NCBI RefSeq assembly: GCF_009389715.1
Contig: NC_052405.1
Span: 9,837,194-9,901,193, forward strand
DNA: 64,000 nucleotides
Direction of reading: 5' to 3'
Source: Phoenix dactylifera
Lineage: Eukaryota; Streptophyta; Magnoliopsida; Arecales; Arecaceae
The position numbers and the translations under genes were made by a program. Shown here piece after piece: positions 1 to 11,229 of this stretch; within the stretch, counting starts at the first letter, position 1; every line of letters begins with the position of its first letter. The notes below the pieces were generated by a model that saw only the letters and a program-made list of their open reading frames with translations, had not been told where the DNA came from and searched no databases.

Positions 1-830
1 TAATAAGGTGCCACGGAATTTGTTATAAGATGTGCTTTGAGATTCTCATTCTTAGAGACGTGTCATGTAACAGAGGGTCTTCTACCTCTGCTCGGCGAGC
101 AGGTAATTTTGTCTCAGATAGAAAGCACACGAGTTTTACCAAAAGCATTCATGGAGTGGCAACATACAACGCCTTATGCGGACGAAAATCCGCACAAAAC
201 AATTTACGCGGATATTTGCACGTAAGTTGTCTTCGAGAACAACAATTTGGCATCGATTAATGTGCAAAATTTTATGCGGGGCTGCTTCCTTCATGTACAC
301 ATTCTCTAAGAATGTAAATCCACATAGAAACTTTCATGCTGGGGATGCACACCAGTTCTCACAGTTTGCAAACGCACATGAGAGATTGCTCCCCATTTGA
401 GGGATATTCGTATAAAACTTTTATGCGGCAGAAACCTGCATGGAAAGATATCTGTGAACTGCCATACATATCAAATTTGGGAGAAGTGCTTCCTTCGTGC
501 ATACGTAAGCATAAAATTTCTATACGGTTAAATCCGCATAGAAACCTCTATGCGGGCTTACGTACATTCAACTTTTATAAAATTTCCGTGCGGACGGGCT
601 GCACTCAGCAAAGGTCGTTCACCAACATAGGGATGTCCGCATAGCATTTTTATGCTGAAGAAAATCCGCATAGAATGATATGCGAGGAAATCCGCACATC
701 AAGTTTCTATGGGGACCAGATTCTCACGTCGGGAGAGGAAGCCATCCACGTGACCATCCTTGAGGCAGAAGACTAATTTCTGACCATCCTTTTTCTGAGA
801 AATTAATTTATGACCATCAGCGGGCAGTCA
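1..830. repeat. Start of tandem unit A: block rich in TATGCGGA/TCCGCATA motifs
   Basis: This block recurs at 19155-19970 and 51271-51998, each time just upstream of a gene-1-type monooxygenase on the minus strand, so it marks the unit boundary. From about 170 to 720 it is packed with short degenerate motifs in both orientations (TATGCGGA, ATCCGCATAGAAA, TTTTATGCGG), spaced tens of bases apart. Such mixed-orientation repeats resemble the subterminal repeats of CACTA-type DNA transposons, but I see no CACTA terminal inverted repeat or transposase. The short reading frames here are not convincing genes. The duplication is seen directly; the transposon origin is inference. Confidence 0.6.
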
Positions 831-1640
831 AGCTTTCAAATTTATCAATCACCTTGGCTTTGATGATATTCCCATCATGAACATAAAGAATAGGGAATGA
901 TCTTGATGGATCTCTTTCAACTGCTACAATTTGGCACCCAAGTCGGACTGAGCCAGCAGGCAAGTTGTCAAACAACACTTGAATGAGATCAATTCTCTTT
1001 AAGCACCCGAAATCTTCCATCCTAATAAAATAATAAACAAATAAATAAGAAAAATAACAAAGACTAAGCAACACGACAATAAGATAAATAAGTATGGATT
1101 CTCTTTAGGATAGGCCCTGAAAGGAGAAAGAAGGCTCGAATGCCAACAGACGATCTCTCTATTCTCACATTGCAATCATGTTAGTGATATCTAAAAAAAC
1201 ATGATGCTACAACTAGTGCTTGAATTTTCTTTTCAAGATTGAGAATTTTTTGATTTTTTTGTATGAAAAAAAAATCGTAAGGAAATGATGTAAAAGCTAC
1301 TTATGTCCAACTTGGGCAACATCACCCAAGGTTTGAAGCCAGATTCACCTCCAAATGAAGGAGGGGTACAACCCATGGATGTACTTCCGCAATGCTTTTC
1401 AATATAGCATTTTATATCCAAGAAATCAGATGTTTACTGGAATCTTTTAAACATACCTGCTCGATTTTACTTGCACTGTAGACTTGTGATGCCATACTTC
1501 TTGAATCCTGCATAGAATTTACATTGAAAAGAAGTAAATAGGTATCCAACTCTTTGAGAGAAAGATATACAGGATGTTGGTTCTTATATATTCATTAGTA
1601 GATTAAAAGTAAACATATTATGTCAAGCGCATGGACTATG

Positions 1641-2498
1641 TGTTGCAAATAAAGTTGAAGCAGAAATAAAACTAAACTATTCTACTTCAATAAATAATAG
1701 GCAGTAATAGGCTAAAACAAAAAATTAAAAGTAAAAGTAGAAAAATAGAACCCGAGATGCTGAGGCGTGGTATGTTGGTCACTTTTCTTGAAGTAGATTT
1801 CGCCGCCTTATAGTGCACTAGGCTTGGATGGCATTCTACTCCTAAGATACAATAGCCTCTCGTTCCTTCTGCCTCGATGATTTGCACGGATCAAAGAAGG
1901 CTTCTAACCCAGAATCAATATGCAGCAAGCCCGTTTAAAAAAAATTTGGAAGAAATATTTTAACTGGAAGGAAGAGAGGGTAGAGAAAGAAAAGAGATTA
2001 GGAATCCTCTGCTTTTTATCTGATCTCTTTCTAATCTGTAGAGGTCGTCTATTTATAAACCTCTACGAGACGTATGCCTGTGGGGCGCGTCTCTTCGCAT
2101 GAGGCGCGAAACCACGGTCATGCCCCTCGTGGGCGCGATCCTTCGCGTGGATGCGAGTTCGCGTTCCTCAAGAACGTGCCCCCCTCATGCTTGCACGGAA
2201 CGTAAAAGCACTTGCTTTTACGTCCGTGCAAGCTTCCTTGCACGTACGTAAAAGCAGGTGGGGATTGTTGGATTTATTAATGATTAAATGTTTTATTTTG
2301 TCACCATCATTTGGTGATGTGATTGGATTGTGTGTGGGGTTGTTTTCACAAGGACATGAGTTCGAATCCTTCTTCCCGCGGTTTTTATGTCACCCTTCTT
2401 CCGGCAACGTCCTTGTGAGAACAACCCCACACACAAACCAACCGCACCACCAAAGGATGGTGACAAAATAAAACATTTAATCATTAATAAATCCAACA
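1641..2498 (-). repeat. 3' LTR of copia element A (858 bp)
   Basis: It shares its first 450 or so bases and its last 77 with the 5' LTR at 7085-7611, but is 331 bp longer. The extra part (about 2090-2420) contains a near-perfect hairpin at 2190-2232 (arms CTTGCACGGA / TCCGTGCAAG with CGTAAAAGCA next to them) and a much larger inverted repeat described separately. Element B has the same length difference, so the LTR asymmetry is older than the A/B duplication. Confidence 0.85.
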
Positions 2499-2510
2499 AT
2501 CCCCCACCTG
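2255..2510. repeat. Large inverted repeat in the copia 3' LTR, including a second polypurine tract
   Basis: The arm at 2255-2354 is the reverse complement of 2410-2510 with only a few mismatches: about 100-bp arms around a 55-bp centre. The right arm is the true start of the 3' LTR plus the adjacent internal polypurine tract. The left arm, inside the LTR, is therefore an inverted copy of 'polypurine tract plus U3 start' (CAGGTGGGGAT then TGTTGG). A transcript through it would fold into a long hairpin. The copy in unit B is at about 21413-21668. Confidence 0.85.
2499..2510 (-). other. Polypurine tract of copia element A
   Basis: On the minus strand CAGGTGGGGGAT lies immediately before the 3' LTR start TGTTGG, the normal place for the plus-strand primer. 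This also confirms the element's orientation. Confidence 0.85.
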
Positions 2511-3063
2511 ATTAAAATGTTTTCAAGATTTTATAAAAAATAGTCATACCGGGCCTTTCATGTCACGACTTCAATAAAGGTAGCTTGCGGCTTTGAACCT
2601 TTACCTAGTGAAAATATACTTACATCTGAAAGGAATAGTGGTAACTAAAAAGTTTTGAACCAAATCCTTTGGTTTATATTTCCATATACTTCACCCATGA
2701 CAAATGCAAATACTGGGTTCATCATAGGTGGTGCTTTTCGGCCCCATGCACCAATATCTCAGTTTCATGAGCGCTCTAGGGGTTAAACCCTTATCCCCAT
2801 AGACTGCGGCCACACAGTCACACTCACATAGGTGAATCCTCCAAGGGTGCTCGCAGCACAACACCTTGCCATAGACTCGAACTCATTCAGAGTTTTAAAC
2901 TCTTCCATATACTTCTGCTGTGTTTAGCACTCACATCATAGGGAGAGACCAAATGACATAAAGTCATTTTAATAATAGTGCTAACTAATCATTAAACAAC
3001 TTGTTTTTTCCGTTGAACCTTTCGTCTTGGGATCTCCAGTCAGAATAGGTTGGGTTGCCATTA

Positions 3064-6000
3064 TCAATGATTCCTTATGGGTTTCAGTTCCACCCCCCTT
3101 GATGTTTCTATAACTTTGCTTCTAGCTAGTCCTTTAGTCAAAGGATATACTAGGTTACCTTCAGATCTAACAAATTCCAAAGTCACGATACCATTTTTAA
3201 TTAGGTATCTAATTGTCTTATGTCTCACACTAATGTGTCTTCTATTTTTCTTGTTATATTCAGTATTTTTACAAGTATTAATTGCAGCTTCACTGTCACA
3301 TAACAAAGAGATAGCAGGTATAGGCTTTTCCATAATAAAAATTTCTGACATAAGATTCTTAAACTATTCTGCTTCTTGAGTTGCAGAATCTAAGGCTACA
3401 ATCTCAGTCTTTATAGTGGATATGGTGATCACAGTTTGTTTGGATGATCTCCAAGCAACAGCTGCACCACCCAACATGAATATGTATCCACTAGTTCCTT
3501 TTCGGTTCACTGAATTAGTGATCCAACTAGCATCACTGTATCCTTCAAGTATAGCGAAAAATCTTGAGTAGTGTAAACCATAAGACATGGTACCTCTCAA
3601 GTATCTAAGTACTCTGTCCAGTGCTTCCCAGTGACTAAGACTAGGGCAACTATTAAACCTACTGAGCTTTCCTATAGCATAGAAAATGTCAGGTCTACTT
3701 GTATTTGCAACATACATCAGTGTCCCAATAATCTGAGCATATTTTCCTTGGGCCACTGGATCACCTTTGTTGCACTTCAAGTTCAAACCATGCTCATAAG
3801 GTGTACTCACTGGTTTACAGTTGTACTTATCAAATTTCTTCAAAATTTTCTCAATATATTGTGATTGATCAAAGATTATACCATTAGGTATTCTGGTAAT
3901 CCTGTTACCAAGAATTACCTCTGCCTGACCTAAATCTTTCATATCAAAATTATTAGATAAAAAATTCTTGATATCAGTTACAATATTTATATCAGTATCA
4001 AAAATTAAGATATCATCAACATATAAACACAAGATAACACATGAATCATTTTCTAACTTAGAATATAAGCATTTATCGGATTCATTTACTTTAAAGCCAT
4101 AAGAAATAATTATTTCATCAAATTTTCTATGCTATTGCTTAGGAGATTGTTTTAAACCATAAAGGGATTTGACCAACCTACAAACTTTTTTTTCCTATCC
4201 CTGAGCCACATATCCCTTTGGCTGATCCATATAAATCTCTTCCTCTAAATTACCATTAAGGAAGGCAGTCTTGACATCCATCTGATGGATTATCAAATTA
4301 TGGATTGAAGCCAGTGCAATTAAAGTACGGATAGTGGTTATCCTAGCCACAGGAGAAAACGTATCAAAGTAGTCAATACCCTCTCTCTGAGTAAAGCCCT
4401 TAGCAACTGATCTTGCTTTATATTTTTCAATTGAACCATCAGGTCTTAATTTCTTCTTAAAGATTCATTTACAACTTAAAGTCTTACTACCAGGTGGTAA
4501 ATTAGTTAGAAACCATGTTTCATTAGTCATAAGTGAATTCATTTTACTATTAATAGCTTCCTTCCAAAACATAGAATGTAATAAGTTCATAGCATCTTTA
4601 TACGTTTTAGGATCATCTTCAACCATAAAGGTATAGAAATCAGATCCAAAATCTTTCTTTTTCCTAATTCTTTTGCTTCTACCAAGTTCATTAACATCAA
4701 TAAGTTCATTTTCATTTTCATTAGAAGGTGAATTACAAGATGCATTATTAGATCTATCTATTATATGCTTTTCTATTTTATCCTTAAAAGAAAAAATGTC
4801 TTCAAAGAAAGAAGCATCTTTAGATTCAATTATAGTATTTTTATCTATGCCATTAATATCAGAACTAATGACTAAGAATCTATAAGTAACACTATTAAGA
4901 GAATAACCAAGAAATATAGCATCAAAAGTCTTAGGTCCTAATTTTCTTTTCTTAATTAAAGGAATATTAACCTTAGCCAAACAACCCCAAACTTTTAGAA
5001 AGTTTAGGTTAGGCTTTCTTCCTTTTCAAAGTTTATAAGGAGATTCATTAGAACCTTTAAATGGAACCCTATTAAGCAGAAAATATGCAGTAAGCATTGC
5101 TTCCCCCCACCAAACCTCTGGTAAACTTGAGTTGGTAAGCAAAGATTTTACTATATCTTGCAGAGTCCTATTTTTCCTTTCAGCCACTCCATTAGACTGA
5201 GGTGCATAGGGAGGTGTTACTTCATGTAGAATTCAATTAACTCTACAGAATTCATTCAAGTCATTAGAGGTGTATTCTCCTCCTCTATCTGACCTGAGAA
5301 TCTTTATTTTCTTGTCAAGTTGATTTTCTACTAAAGATTTATAAGTCTTAAACATCTCAAATGCTTCATCTTTAGATTTCATCAAATAAACTTGACAATA
5401 CTTAGAATAATCATCCATGAAGGTAATGAAATACCTTCTACCCCCTTTAGTCAAAGTTCCATTTAGATCACATACATCTGAATGAATTAATTCTAATAAA
5501 GTTGAATTTCTATTTACCATTTTAAATGGTTTTCTAGGTTGCTTAGATTGAACACAAATTAGACACTTTTCTTTTTCATCTAATGAAACAATAGGCAATA
5601 AACCAGAACTAATCATTTTTTTAATAGTATTATTATTCACATGTCCTAATCTAGCATGCCAAAGAAATGAAGAACATACTGAATGAATAACTTTATTATT
5701 GCTATAAGAAGGAATGTCCAAAGGTACATCATTCATTTTATTAATTACATATAAGCCATCACACTCATAGCCTTTGCCTACAAATGTTCCATTCTTTGTT
5801 ATACTCACTTTCTTAGATTGAAATAACAAAGAATAGCCACTCCTTATCAGAAGATATCCACTGATCAGATTCCTCTTTTCTTCAAGCGCATGGTACACAT
5901 TAAATAGAGGAAGCACATTCCCAGATGTAAGCCTTAGAAGTACTTTTCCAGTTCCAAGTACTCGTGCCGAGGTAAAATTCTCCATAGTCACAGTTAGGCC

Positions 6001-7032
6001 GCTCCGGACCTGATAAACAGTAAAAAGGGTATGATCAGTATACATATGAACATTCGCACCTGTATCCACTAACCAATCGGTAGAATGAATTGCCAAATTT
6101 AACTCTAGACTTAAAGTTACATACCGATCATCAGTATTAGTAGGACCAGTACTGGATAACACCATGTTGGTTTGTGGATTGGAAAGTTGAGGAGGTGCAT
6201 GTTCATAGTTCTGATACTTCTTCTTCTTCATCCGGCATACTCGTGCCATATGACCGAATTTTTCATAATTGTAGCAAATCGGCCTCCGATCGTTCTTATT
6301 GATTTGGTGTTTTGGCTTCATGGATTTTCCTTTATTCTTAGGTCCACCCTTTTCAAATTTGGAGTTTTTGAACCTATAGGTTTTATTCTGGCCTTCTACA
6401 AAGTTCGCCTTAGTTAGAAACTCAGGGTTCATGATTTGCTCATTGTCTTTCTTAAGATGTTGCTCTTGAATCCTAATGGCAGATAGTAGGGTTTTCATGC
6501 TCATTTCCTCAGTCTTATGTTTTAGGGACAACCCAAAATCTTTCAAAGAAGGTGAAAGCTTGTTAATAGTACAAGCAACTTGAAGGCTCTCAGTTATACA
6601 CGTTCCCCTTAAGTCTAATTCATGATAAATCACTGTTAGCTCATGGGCTTGGTCAACTATGGGCTTGGTGTCTACCATCTTATAAGATAGGAATTGACTA
6701 GCAGTATACTTGTCCATTCCGGCATCTTGGATACCATATTTTTTATTAAGATTATCCCAAATCTTCTTAGAGGTTTTCAAAGTGCAATAGACATCAAAGA
6801 GGGGATCAGAAAGATAGGACAAAATCCTACCCCTACACAGGTAGTCTTTCTTCTTAAATTCCTCTAAATTACAAGTCCTAGCCGGTTCATTCTCATCCTC
6901 ATTTGGAGGAGAGTCAAAAATTATGGAAAATAATCCAAGCGTGGTTAAGAAGATTTTCATTTTCTCTCTCCAACGCTTAAAATTAGTTCCATTAAACTTT
7001 TCAGGAGGAACCGGATCACTTGCATTGGCCAT
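3064..7032 (-). pseudogene. Copia gag-pol polyprotein, unit A copy, broken by several stops
   Basis: Read on the minus strand from an ATG at 7032. Gag starts MANASDPV and carries a degenerate zinc knuckle (CYNYEKFGHMARVC, second Cys replaced by Tyr). The protease core is DTGA. The pre-integrase region has LWHARLGH, followed by the integrase core. The first frame stops at 5233 after about 599 codons. The frame then continues, in the same phase and interrupted by further stops, through VWGCLAKV (about 4980), the reverse transcriptase with YVDD (about 4020) and RNase H (YSDASW, CDSEAA) to a final stop at 3064. The RNase H tail reads VYPLTKGL where copia elements usually have ADPLTKGL. Stops at about 5233, 5023, 4465 and 3364 are also present in unit B. 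Extra stops in the RT (about 4190 and 4134) are private to this copy. No functional product is expected. Confidence 0.9.
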
Positions 7033-7084
7033 TGGGGTAACTCTAATTACTAGCCTATTATACGTAGGAAATCTACTTCAAGAA

Positions 7085-7611
7085 TGTTGCAAATAAAGTT
7101 GAAGCAGAAATAAAACTAAACTATTCTACTTCAATAAATAATAGGCAGTAATAGGCTAAAACAAAAAATTAAAAGTAAAAGTAGAAAAATGGAACCCGAG
7201 ATGCTGAGGCGTGGTATGTTGGTCACTTTCCTTGAAGTAGATTTCACCGCCTTACAGTGCACTAGGCTTGGATGGCGTTCTACTCCTGAGATACAACAAC
7301 CTCTCATTCCTTCCGCCTCGATGATTTGCACGGATCAAAGAAGGCTTCAAACCCAGAATCAATATGCAGCAAGCCCGTTTAAAAAAAAATTGGAAGAAAT
7401 ATTTTAACTGGTAGGAAGAGAGAGTAGAGAAAGAAAAGAGATTAGGAATCCTCTGCTTTTTGTCTGATCTCTTTTTAATATGTAGAGGTCGTCTATTTAT
7501 AGATCTCTACGAGACGTATGCCTGTGGGGCGCGTCAACCCCACACACAAACCAACCGCACCACCAAAGGATGGTGACAAAATAAAACATTTAATCGTTAA
7601 TAAATCCAACA
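7085..7611 (-). repeat. 5' LTR of copia element A (527 bp)
   Basis: Direct repeat of the outer parts of 1641-2498. Relative to the 3' LTR it passes straight from GGGGCGCGTC into AACCCCACAC, lacking 331 bp. The identical junction exists in element B at about 26688. It ends CCAACA directly before the target duplication CTATG. Confidence 0.87.
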
Positions 7612-8154
7612 CTATGTTCTGAATGTTGTTACCAGTTAAGATAGTAATAAAGGTGGTATTGTTTATCATATAATTGAAGCATTGCTATGTGCCCTAAGAT
7701 GAACTTGAAGAAAAGATCCACAAGTATTCTTGTTGCGTATCGCAGAAGGTTGGGGTGTTTCTTGAGGCCAAGCTGCTAATCTTGCCTTCACTGGTTAAGC
7801 GAAAAATTCGGTTCATACTCACATTCAGGTTCCGTTTGCGATATGTGTAGCATTTTCCTTGCATCAAATATCATATCCTACCCAGTATATTACCCAAAAT
7901 ATATTTCTGAAAGAGAACTTAATTTTAAAAGGCAGTGAAAGTATACTCTGGAAAAGTAGATATTTTTGAAAAAAAGGATTTGACCTTAAAAGGCTATGAA
8001 AACGTACACTGGAATAGGCATACTTTTTTCCCTAAGCACAACACCTACACCAAGTCTATCAAGTGCACACCAACCATTCATGAAGACACCAATTGCTGCC
8101 CCAGTAGCTCGTAGTCTCTCAGATCTCTCTAATACAAGACTTTTTACTCCTTTC

Positions 8155-9329
8155 CTGCACAAACAATGAGCAAAATGTAATGCAATGAAGATAACTTTTT
8201 ATCATAATATAAAAAATTATATCCAAATCTACATTTCAGAATTAGGTCCTATTAATCAATTAAGGTTTTCATCTACTACCAGATATCAGTTTGTATCAAA
8301 ATGGGGAACCCACTTATACAATTTATCTAAACCTTGCCTCTTATTATCTCGGCTTATATAACCCAGTTTTTCTCAAGATATCCGCTGAGACAAAAATCAA
8401 TATATCAGACAAGAGTTTTAATCTTCCTTTCTTCATCTTGATTTATAAGTTGATAAATAAATATGCAAAGTGAAAGCATAAAGACAATTGTAGCCTCTAT
8501 TATGTACACCAAGAAATCAATATCTTGGTTCCTATATATCAGCTAAGTTGCGATGAACTGAGATCTTCATTCATCTTGGTACCCATCACTCACCAATATG
8601 GTTGATATCTTAGCTTTTCAAACATAGCCAGGGCTTTAAAGCTACATTATTTGGATTGGAATCGTGCATGTTTCACATTCATTGGCTATTATAAACATGT
8701 ATAGAATTTCACCTCTTGAGTAAATAAATATATCCACATCTATCTGTAGGCTGTTGATCTGTGTCCTTGGTGTATGCAAGAGAACAGGTCTGATGGCTTT
8801 CTAATCTACAGTAGGATTGGACATGGCCATAGCTGCATCTTGCACAACATTAAACCTCGCCTGATATGCTGCTGAGTTCCTCTTTAAAATCAAACCCACC
8901 TGTATTCAATTTTTCATGTTGTGGACTGGCTAGCATTCATAGCGTCTCATCCATGGCAATCTTCTTGGGTTTCCTTTTGCAAACCATCCATCGACCACCT
9001 GCTGCTGATGGAGCTTAGCAAGCTTTGGTTCGGTACACCAGTTTTGAGTTCCATGCCATTCAGCCTGCAACCCGAGTAACAGCATCTATATCCATATGAA
9101 GATTGAAGAAGTTTAGGACATGAAGAAATGAAAGGAATCCCATGTCAGACGCACACACATCTCAGGTTTTTATAGACACTATTACATGAGTTCTGTTGGG
9201 TCAGGTAGGGCCCAACGGAATTAGTTCAGAATTGGTTATGGTGCCAGAATTCCGTTGGGAGAAACGTTTCAGTTTGAAACGTTTTGGAGTGCCTGTTGAA
9301 GCTGCTCTGTGTCCGCAGGGAGGTGTGCG
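8155..9329. other. Intron-1-side spacer of gene 2A with a conserved, unassigned segment
   Basis: No gene can be supported here. The part at 8640-9075 is conserved in unit B, where it occurs twice (28320-28787; 29967-30005 plus 41473-41890). On the minus strand it has two short open stretches: one containing EWHGTQNWCTEP (about 9060-8935) and one containing RNSAAYQARFNVVQ followed by a stop (about 8900-8800). They look like decayed exon pieces of an unrelated gene, but I do not recognise the protein. No monooxygenase exon 1 was found in this stretch. Confidence 0.4.
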
Positions 9330-9990
9330 TCAATAAAGATAAAGTAGATATCGCATATGAAAATGGTGGGGTGGACGGCGGCGATAACCTTGAGGCGACG
9401 AGTGAAAGCTATCATTTTGAGGGAGGACCAACGTAATGATTGTTGCAAGCCTCAGAATTCCCAGCCTCCATTCCTTCACATCTTTGAGGGTGGCTGCTAC
9501 TCTTTTCTGCGCCACCGAGTTGCCGACCTCTCATCATTCCATGACCTTGTCCATTTCTCGTGTCGGGCATGTGGCAAGCAAAAGCTCCTGACGAAGGAAC
9601 TGGCCATGTGTCTATGGCTGTCCATGGCTTTCCAGGTGGCTTTGGCACCAGGTTTTGGCACGTATGTGAGGTTCTCCGGCTGAGGTTGCAATGCTTCACC
9701 ATCTCAGTAACTTCAGCAGGAGAGTTCTTAATTAAGAAGTTACATTGTACTCTGATGAGTTAAAAATATGCATGCATTTCATCACCTGCACCTGTCATTG
9801 CTGGAATTTCTTGCTATGGAGGTGTTGAATGCGCAAGAGGCTTAACTAGTCTAGATCACACTGCTTCACCATTTTAATCACCTCCAGCTCTTTCGACGCT
9901 TCAAATTTTAGTAGTTCTTTAATATCCCGAGGATCTCATCGAACACTTGGGTCTGGTTGAAACTCTTCAAAGAAGTTAGCTCCCTTCCAT
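9330..9990 (-). pseudogene. Relict exon 6 fragments of a lost FAD monooxygenase, unit A
   Basis: On the minus strand, 9985-9855 reads FEEFQPDPSVR, a stop, then KELEVIKMVKQCD, matching the start of exon 6 in gene 1A (VIEMVKHC). A second start-like stretch at about 9705-9690 gives EMVKHC again. Frame-shifted remnants follow, notably a piece with KEWRLGILRLA (about 9470-9420) that aligns with NQRRLRVMRLS of gene 1A. The GDAMH FAD motif is not preserved. Two overlapping exon-6 relicts may be present, implying more than one lost copy. The alignment was made by eye. Confidence 0.6.
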
Positions 9991-9999
9991 AGGGACTGA

Positions 10000-11229
10000 T
10001 GATAATGTCACATTAGACATGCATGCCTACTTGAAATTTTGTTCACTCTTCTGAAATATAGAGGACTTCGCCTCAGCTGAAATGGAGTTAGGCCTATTCT
10101 AGTTCGTCGACTCTATTATTATTCCCTTCCATTTGTATGCATGTGGAGGAGTTGATGCTAGTGCTTATGGAGAAAAATATTGAGATAAGGATTTAATGAT
10201 GATCAGTGGTATCTAATGCTTAAACTGGTCTGACTCTGGTGCTTAGTTGTACCAGGAATCCATTGGCGGGATTCTGATTGTCATAGTTGGGGGGCACATT
10301 CTTCTCACCGTACTAGAGATGGTGATCTTAAGTTCCTTGATGTTTCTAAGTCTAGAACAATTGTTCAATTGGAGAAAGGTGGTGGCTTGTCACCCTTTTC
10401 CCTTGGCCATCTTCAGCAAAAGGGCTGAGATTGTCTTCCTCGGTTAATGAGCATTTGGAGGTGAAGTATTCAGTGCCTGAGTCCACTTTGGTGCTGTTCA
10501 CAAAATCTTGCGCTCCTCCTGCTAAGAATAATGTTATTCCAGCCCTTCCCTGGAATCTTATTCTAGGAATCAGCAAGTTTGATTAGTTTAGTTAGGATAA
10601 CTATTCCTCCCTTGATCCTATAGTATTCTAGATCCTGTCTGGCAAACAAGAGTAAGTCCTGTTCCAAGCCTTATTCCAACCTTTTACTCAACCAAAAACA
10701 GTTCGACAATGCATTTGGTTCAGATGAAATCAAGATTTTGGAAAACAGGAATAAAGGAGAAATAGTTATTCGAGTCGAATCTGCTTATTCCCGGAATAAC
10801 TATTCCAAGGTGGCAGGCATAACATTATTCATGGAATAATGTCCTCATTAATTCCTGCTTCTTTGTTTTAGATGGACATAAATATCCTCAGCCAACAAAT
10901 TATTTCAGCTAAGAAAAATAAAACTGTTTGAGGATGAATCATTTCAGCTAGATAAAAAAAAAAACTGACAATATTCCACCCTTTCTTTCTGATGTTCTGA
11001 ATCACGAGCACACTGTCTAGCACAATCAAAAACATCTGATTAGTAAAGAGAAATTGATTACTTTTTAGAACTCAAAGGCTTCAATAATCCATATCATTTA
11101 TGTACAACTATCACTGACCGTCAAAGATATCACCAAATTCACCACAAATATAACTCTTAATTGACTTCAATTTCACAGCACTATGTTTTCTGAACATTGG
11201 TCAGATGAGACAAGCACACAACATTTATC
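10000..11229. other. Intergenic spacer downstream of gene 1A, with MITE-like sequence
   Basis: No coding sequence is supported. About 10640-10860 is rich in short inverted repeats of GGAATAACTATTCC and CTTATTCC type, resembling a small non-autonomous DNA transposon. The matching region of unit B (about 42965-43255) differs here by an extra roughly 40-bp stretch of related sequence. About 200 bp next to the stop codon of gene 1A (around 10965-11205) are missing in unit B. Confidence 0.4.

Larger units (their letters stand above)
1641..7611 (-). mobile_element. Ty1/copia LTR retrotransposon, unit A copy (defective)
   Basis: The element begins TGTTGC, ends CCAACA and is flanked by a 5-bp target duplication CTATG (1636-1640 and 7612-7616). 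Unit C shows the uninterrupted site GGACTATGTTCTG near 55568. The coding strand is minus, so the right LTR (7085-7611) is the 5' LTR and the left one (1641-2498) the 3' LTR. The domain order gag, protease, integrase, reverse transcriptase, RNase H is that of copia. The sequence next to the 5' LTR is not an obvious initiator-Met primer site. The gag and integrase style suggests the Tork group, with low certainty. Several stop codons make it non-autonomous. Confidence 0.93.
853..8154 (-). pseudogene. Gene 2A: truncated FAD monooxygenase (exons 4, 3 and 2 only), split by a copia element
   Basis: Three exons with canonical splice sites remain: exon 2 at 8008-8154, exon 3 at 1457-1507 and exon 4 at 853-1021. 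Their lengths (147, 51, 169) and phases match the intact genes 1A and 1B exactly. Exon 2 encodes the beta-strand ending in the acidic residue that binds FAD ribose (SLVLERSE) and the RATGAAIG stretch. Exon 4 carries the GCLKRIDL and GCQIVAVE segments and ends in KAK at the donor. After exon 4 the frame runs into intron sequence and stops. Exons 5 and 6, which would supply the DG and GD motifs, are absent because the sequence jumps directly into the unit-boundary block. No exon 1 was found between 8155 and 9330. A copia element occupies intron 2 (1641-7611). A full product is not possible. Confidence 0.85.

Noticed and set aside
3077..3379. 100-codon hydrophobic frame on the plus strand (also 22235-22537)
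   Set aside because: Shadow of the copia RNase H region; no independent support.
8155..9330. Exon 1 of gene 2A
   Set aside because: No minus-strand segment with the GxGxxG flavin loop and a phase-2 donor was found here or in the matching part of unit B.
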